Part shown: one piece after another, positions 4,741 to 6,824 of the stretch
Layout of the letters: each line of letters starts with the position of its first letter
Position numbering within the stretch: the stretch's first letter is position 1
Source: Desulfobacterales bacterium
GTDB taxonomy: Bacteria; Desulfobacterota; Desulfobacteria; Desulfobacterales; C00003060
Reading direction: 5' to 3'
DNA length: 6,824 bases
NCBI GenBank assembly: GCA_030629475.1
Contig: DAOVOU010000118.1
Location: forward strand, 1-6,824
The notes under the pieces: model-generated
The model's database searches: none
What the model was told of the DNA's origin: nothing
Seen by the model: the letters and a program-made list of their open reading frames with translations, nothing else
Made by a program: the position numbers and the translations under genes

Positions 4741-4958
4741 GAAAGGAGGTGAGTGCGGAACAAACATCAGGAAAGTGGGAAGGCAGCCTTCCCCGGCCAG
4801 GGTTTGCGAGCTGCCTTCCCGGTGAAGCCCCCTCGGGGTGAGGGATGCTTCGGCTATTTATATATCACCGCAGCATTCCTCCGTCAATCCGATTCAGGGT
4901 GAACCCCGAGGAGATCTTTATGGCATCATGAAATCAATTGAGGGAGGAGTGAAGCGAA
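4741..4958 (+). promoter_or_regulatory. Structured leader of the TonB-dependent receptor gene, candidate cis-regulatory RNA
   Basis: The stretch gggaagg (4777-4783) can pair locally with ccttccc at 4787-4793 (triloop cag). Alternatively, extended to gggaaggcagc (4777-4787), it pairs as a perfect 11 bp with gctgccttccc at 4810-4820. The two folds exclude each other. Further perfect pairings are cggtga (4820-4825) with tcaccg (4865-4870), and cctcgggg (4831-4838) with ccccgagg (4904-4911). The latter lies about 30 bases before the receptor ribosome binding site and competes with a local ccc-ctcg-ggg hairpin. It matches no riboswitch class I recognise; the cobalamin-box sequences are absent. No promoter was identified. 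The switch idea is inference. Confidence 0.45.
4743..4752 (+). promoter_or_regulatory. Ten-base perfect Shine-Dalgarno sequence without a well-placed start
   Basis: The sequence aaggaggtga is the full complement of the usual 16S 3' end. The nearest start, GTG 4753, touches it, which is too close for normal initiation, although it opens a 49-codon frame ending at TGA 4900. It may mark a leader peptide or a ribosome-docking site, or be chance. Confidence 0.35.
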
Positions 4959-6824
4959 ATGATATTGAAGACGAAAAGCAAATCTTTATGGATCACCGTT
5001 CTTATGACAGGGCTCGCCCTTATCCTGGGCACGATCGCCATTCCTGTCTTGGCCCAGGAAAAGGAACAAGAGGTGATTGATATTGGGACAATCACAGTGA
5101 TGGCGCCACAGCCGGGCGTTGAGATCACAACTGAGAAGACCGTCATCCGTATGGACGAATTCAAAAAGCCCGGGGAGGTTAGAACACTAACAGATGTGCT
5201 GACCGAAATCGGTGGCATTGATGTACAGCGCATCAATCCACTTATGGCTAGCCCGGGCGACGAGGTATCTATTCGTGGTCTGAATGAAGGCAGAATGGTC
5301 ATTGAGATCGACGGTCGCCGGATCAATCATACCGGCCACTACGGCAGGTACATTGTTGACTGGTCTACTTTGAACATGGATGATATCGAAAGCATAGAGA
5401 TCATTCGTGGAGGGCACTCGGTGCTTCATCCCTTTGCCATCGGTGGGGTGATTAATATCGTTACCAAGAAAGGAAAAAAGACTGACGACCCCAAACCTGA
5501 CTTCAATGTTAAGGGAGGTTATGGCGATTATGACACGTATAATGTGGCAGCATCGGTCAATGGAGGAGCAGGAAACATTGTCGGTTACAACTTTTCAGCG
5601 AGCAGGCAGGAAACCGACGGTTACCTCAGGAACAACTTTCAGGAAACGGACAGCTTAAATGGACACTTGACATTTTTTCTTCCTCGTGACGCCACTTTCA
5701 GCATAAGTGCTAAGTATTCCGATGTGTTATACGGATTGCCGGTTATAAATGATCCGACCCGGGCCGACTACGATTCGGATTATCCAAAATACTATGCGGA
5801 TCGTGACCAGTTGAGGCACCTTGACTGGCCTCAGCTTCCCGGGGGTCCAACGCCAGAGTGGGAAAAACACACAACCTACCTGGATGGCATCCTTCAGGTT
5901 CCCCTGGGTCCGGGAACCATCAAGGTCCACTATTTTCAGACCGTGGGCAGGCGTTGGACGAGTCTCTATGGTCCTACGGGCACATTTCAGGAAGACTTTT
6001 TCATCGACGATAAGACAGAGGGAATCATTGGCGAGTACCGGGATATTGAGCTATTCGATTCTCACCAAGTGACCGTAGGTGCTGAATACCAGGAACTGGG
6101 CTGGCCGGACGAGAATCCCGTCATCTACAGGGTCAAATCAGCCTATATCCAGGATGTCATCGGGCTGGGTGATCGCTGGACAGCTACCCCCGGTGTTCGC
6201 TACTATCATGTCGACATGGATACTTACTATTCCCAGTTTGGAACTGGCTGGCCGATCGAAGGCAAAAAGCAGACTGACGATGGCTTTTATCCGAGCTTGA
6301 AGGTTGACTTCCAGGCCACCCCTGACACGGCCCTTTATGCTGCCGTGAGTCGCTCCTACCGGCTCCCATGCCCGTGAGATTACTATTGGTGGGCGCGGTG
6401 CGCGTCCTCAGAAAATCCTTCGTTAGATCCGGAATCGGCATGGGAGTATGAAGCCGGAATTATTCAAGAGTTTAAACCGCTGACTGTCAGAGCGGCCGGT
6501 TTTTATTACGACATTGAGGACTTCATCAATGACAATGGCATCACAGCAGCAGGTGCACTTGGCGGGATGGGGACCCTTGGCAGTAACTGCCTCTATAACA
6601 TTGACCATGTTAAGCTATATGGGGCAGAACTTGAGGCGGCTATTCGCGTAGGAGACAGGTTCCGGGCTACAGGAGCCTATGTCTATCAGGAATATGACGT
6701 CGATGATACAGGCTTTGAGGATGATTGGACATACTATTTGCCTGCCCTTTTGCCCAAACACAAGGTCAAACTCATGGCCCGGTATAATGTCTGGGAGGAT
6801 GGCTGGCTGCAGTTGAACTCTCGA
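4959..6824 (+). CDS. TonB-dependent outer-membrane receptor with one in-frame TGA (3' end outside window)
   Basis: This gated beta-barrel receptor imports a ligand using TonB energy. A signal peptide is visible (residues 1-32, basic start, hydrophobic 10-31, cleavage after VLA). A TonB box-like segment lies at about 39-48 (VIDIGTITVM). The plug domain spans about 60-165 (VRTLTDVLTEIGGIDVQ, SIRGLNEGRMVIEIDGRRIN, IESIEIIRGGHSVLHPFAIGG, GGVINIVTKKG), and barrel strands follow. The ATG is backed by agggaggag at 4941-4949. Codon 473 (6375-6377) is TGA, and the same frame then continues 149 codons to the window edge with clear receptor character (DYYWWARC, AWEYEAGI, YGAELEAA). So it is not a frameshift: either selenocysteine insertion or a nonsense mutation. 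A conventional reading ends at 6377. The only cysteines are 471, 481 and 544, two of them beside the TGA. Context suggests a metal or metal-chelate ligand. Confidence 0.9.
6375..6407 (+). promoter_or_regulatory. In-frame TGA followed by SECIS-like hairpin
   Basis: Twenty bases after the TGA begins a GUG triloop (6398-6400). It is closed by a 7-bp stem: gggcgcg at 6391-6397 pairs with cgcgtcc at 6401-6407, with one G-U pair. Bacterial SECIS elements lie directly downstream of the UGA within the coding region and have a small loop starting with G. In E. coli fdhF the loop GGUC starts 18 bases after the UGA, so position and loop are similar. A GC-rich hairpin can also arise by chance. No selenium genes are in view to support it. 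Confidence 0.4.

Noticed and set aside
4741..4958. Cobalamin riboswitch upstream of the receptor
   Set aside because: The conserved GCCACTG box and the other cobalamin-box sequences are absent, although position and target gene would fit.
4838..5080. 80-codon frame overlapping the receptor start
   Set aside because: It overlaps the signal-peptide region of the receptor in another frame, lacks a ribosome binding site and resembles nothing; it is a shadow frame.
4934..5326. 130-codon minus-strand frame inside the receptor gene
   Set aside because: It lies antisense to the conserved plug domain, has low-complexity Ser/Ile composition and no start signals.
6360..6400. Frameshift in the receptor gene near codon 473
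   Set aside because: The sequence after the TGA continues receptor homology in the same frame (DYYWWARC..., AWEYEAG...), so only the stop codon interrupts it; no shift is needed.

Overview
The window looks like an accessory stretch of a mid-GC, anaerobic, Deltaproteobacteria-like (Desulfobacterota-like) chromosome. This is inferred from gene content (FmdE-like and CooT-like proteins beside a TonB energising system) and from short dispersed repeats, not from any marker gene. All recognised genes lie on the + strand.

Layout. 1-294 is the 3' end of a gene for an acidic protein with three EF-hand-like calcium loops. 295-639 is non-coding and repeat-filled: two 8-bp tandem arrays and an imperfect inverted repeat. 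640-3433 reads as one transcription unit: exbB, exbD, tonB, an FmdE-domain protein and a CooT-like small protein. It is interrupted between exbD and tonB (about 1668-1943) by an element with 16-bp perfect terminal inverted repeats. That element holds an internally deleted GxxExxY gene, and its right end now supplies the start codon and first residues of tonB. 3434-3696 is a repeat-bearing gap. 3697-3897 encodes a small helical His-containing protein, and 4019-4207 a second CooT-like protein. A MITE-like element with an 8-bp target duplication has inserted exactly at that gene's stop codon.

4208-4958 has no recognised gene. It holds the MITE, a REP-like hairpin pair, two tandem copies of a module (a 37/40-identical repeat followed by a nested terminator hairpin), and a roughly 200-nt structured leader. 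4959 to the window end encodes a TonB-dependent outer-membrane receptor. It carries one in-frame TGA at codon 473, and the same frame stays open and homologous-looking beyond it. The TGA is followed at a suitable distance by a hairpin with a GUG loop, so it is either a selenocysteine codon or a nonsense mutation.

How the genes fit together. The receptor (outer membrane) and ExbB/ExbD/TonB (inner membrane and periplasm) would form an energised uptake route. CooT-like proteins are known nickel binders with a conserved Cys2, FmdE domains bind metal, and the third small protein has a His motif. Together this suggests an uptake and handling cluster for a transition metal, most likely nickel, though the substrate is inference. 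No inner-membrane permease is visible, so it must lie elsewhere. The main points to check are the TGA, the structured leader, the twin repeat-terminator modules and the repeat-derived tonB start.
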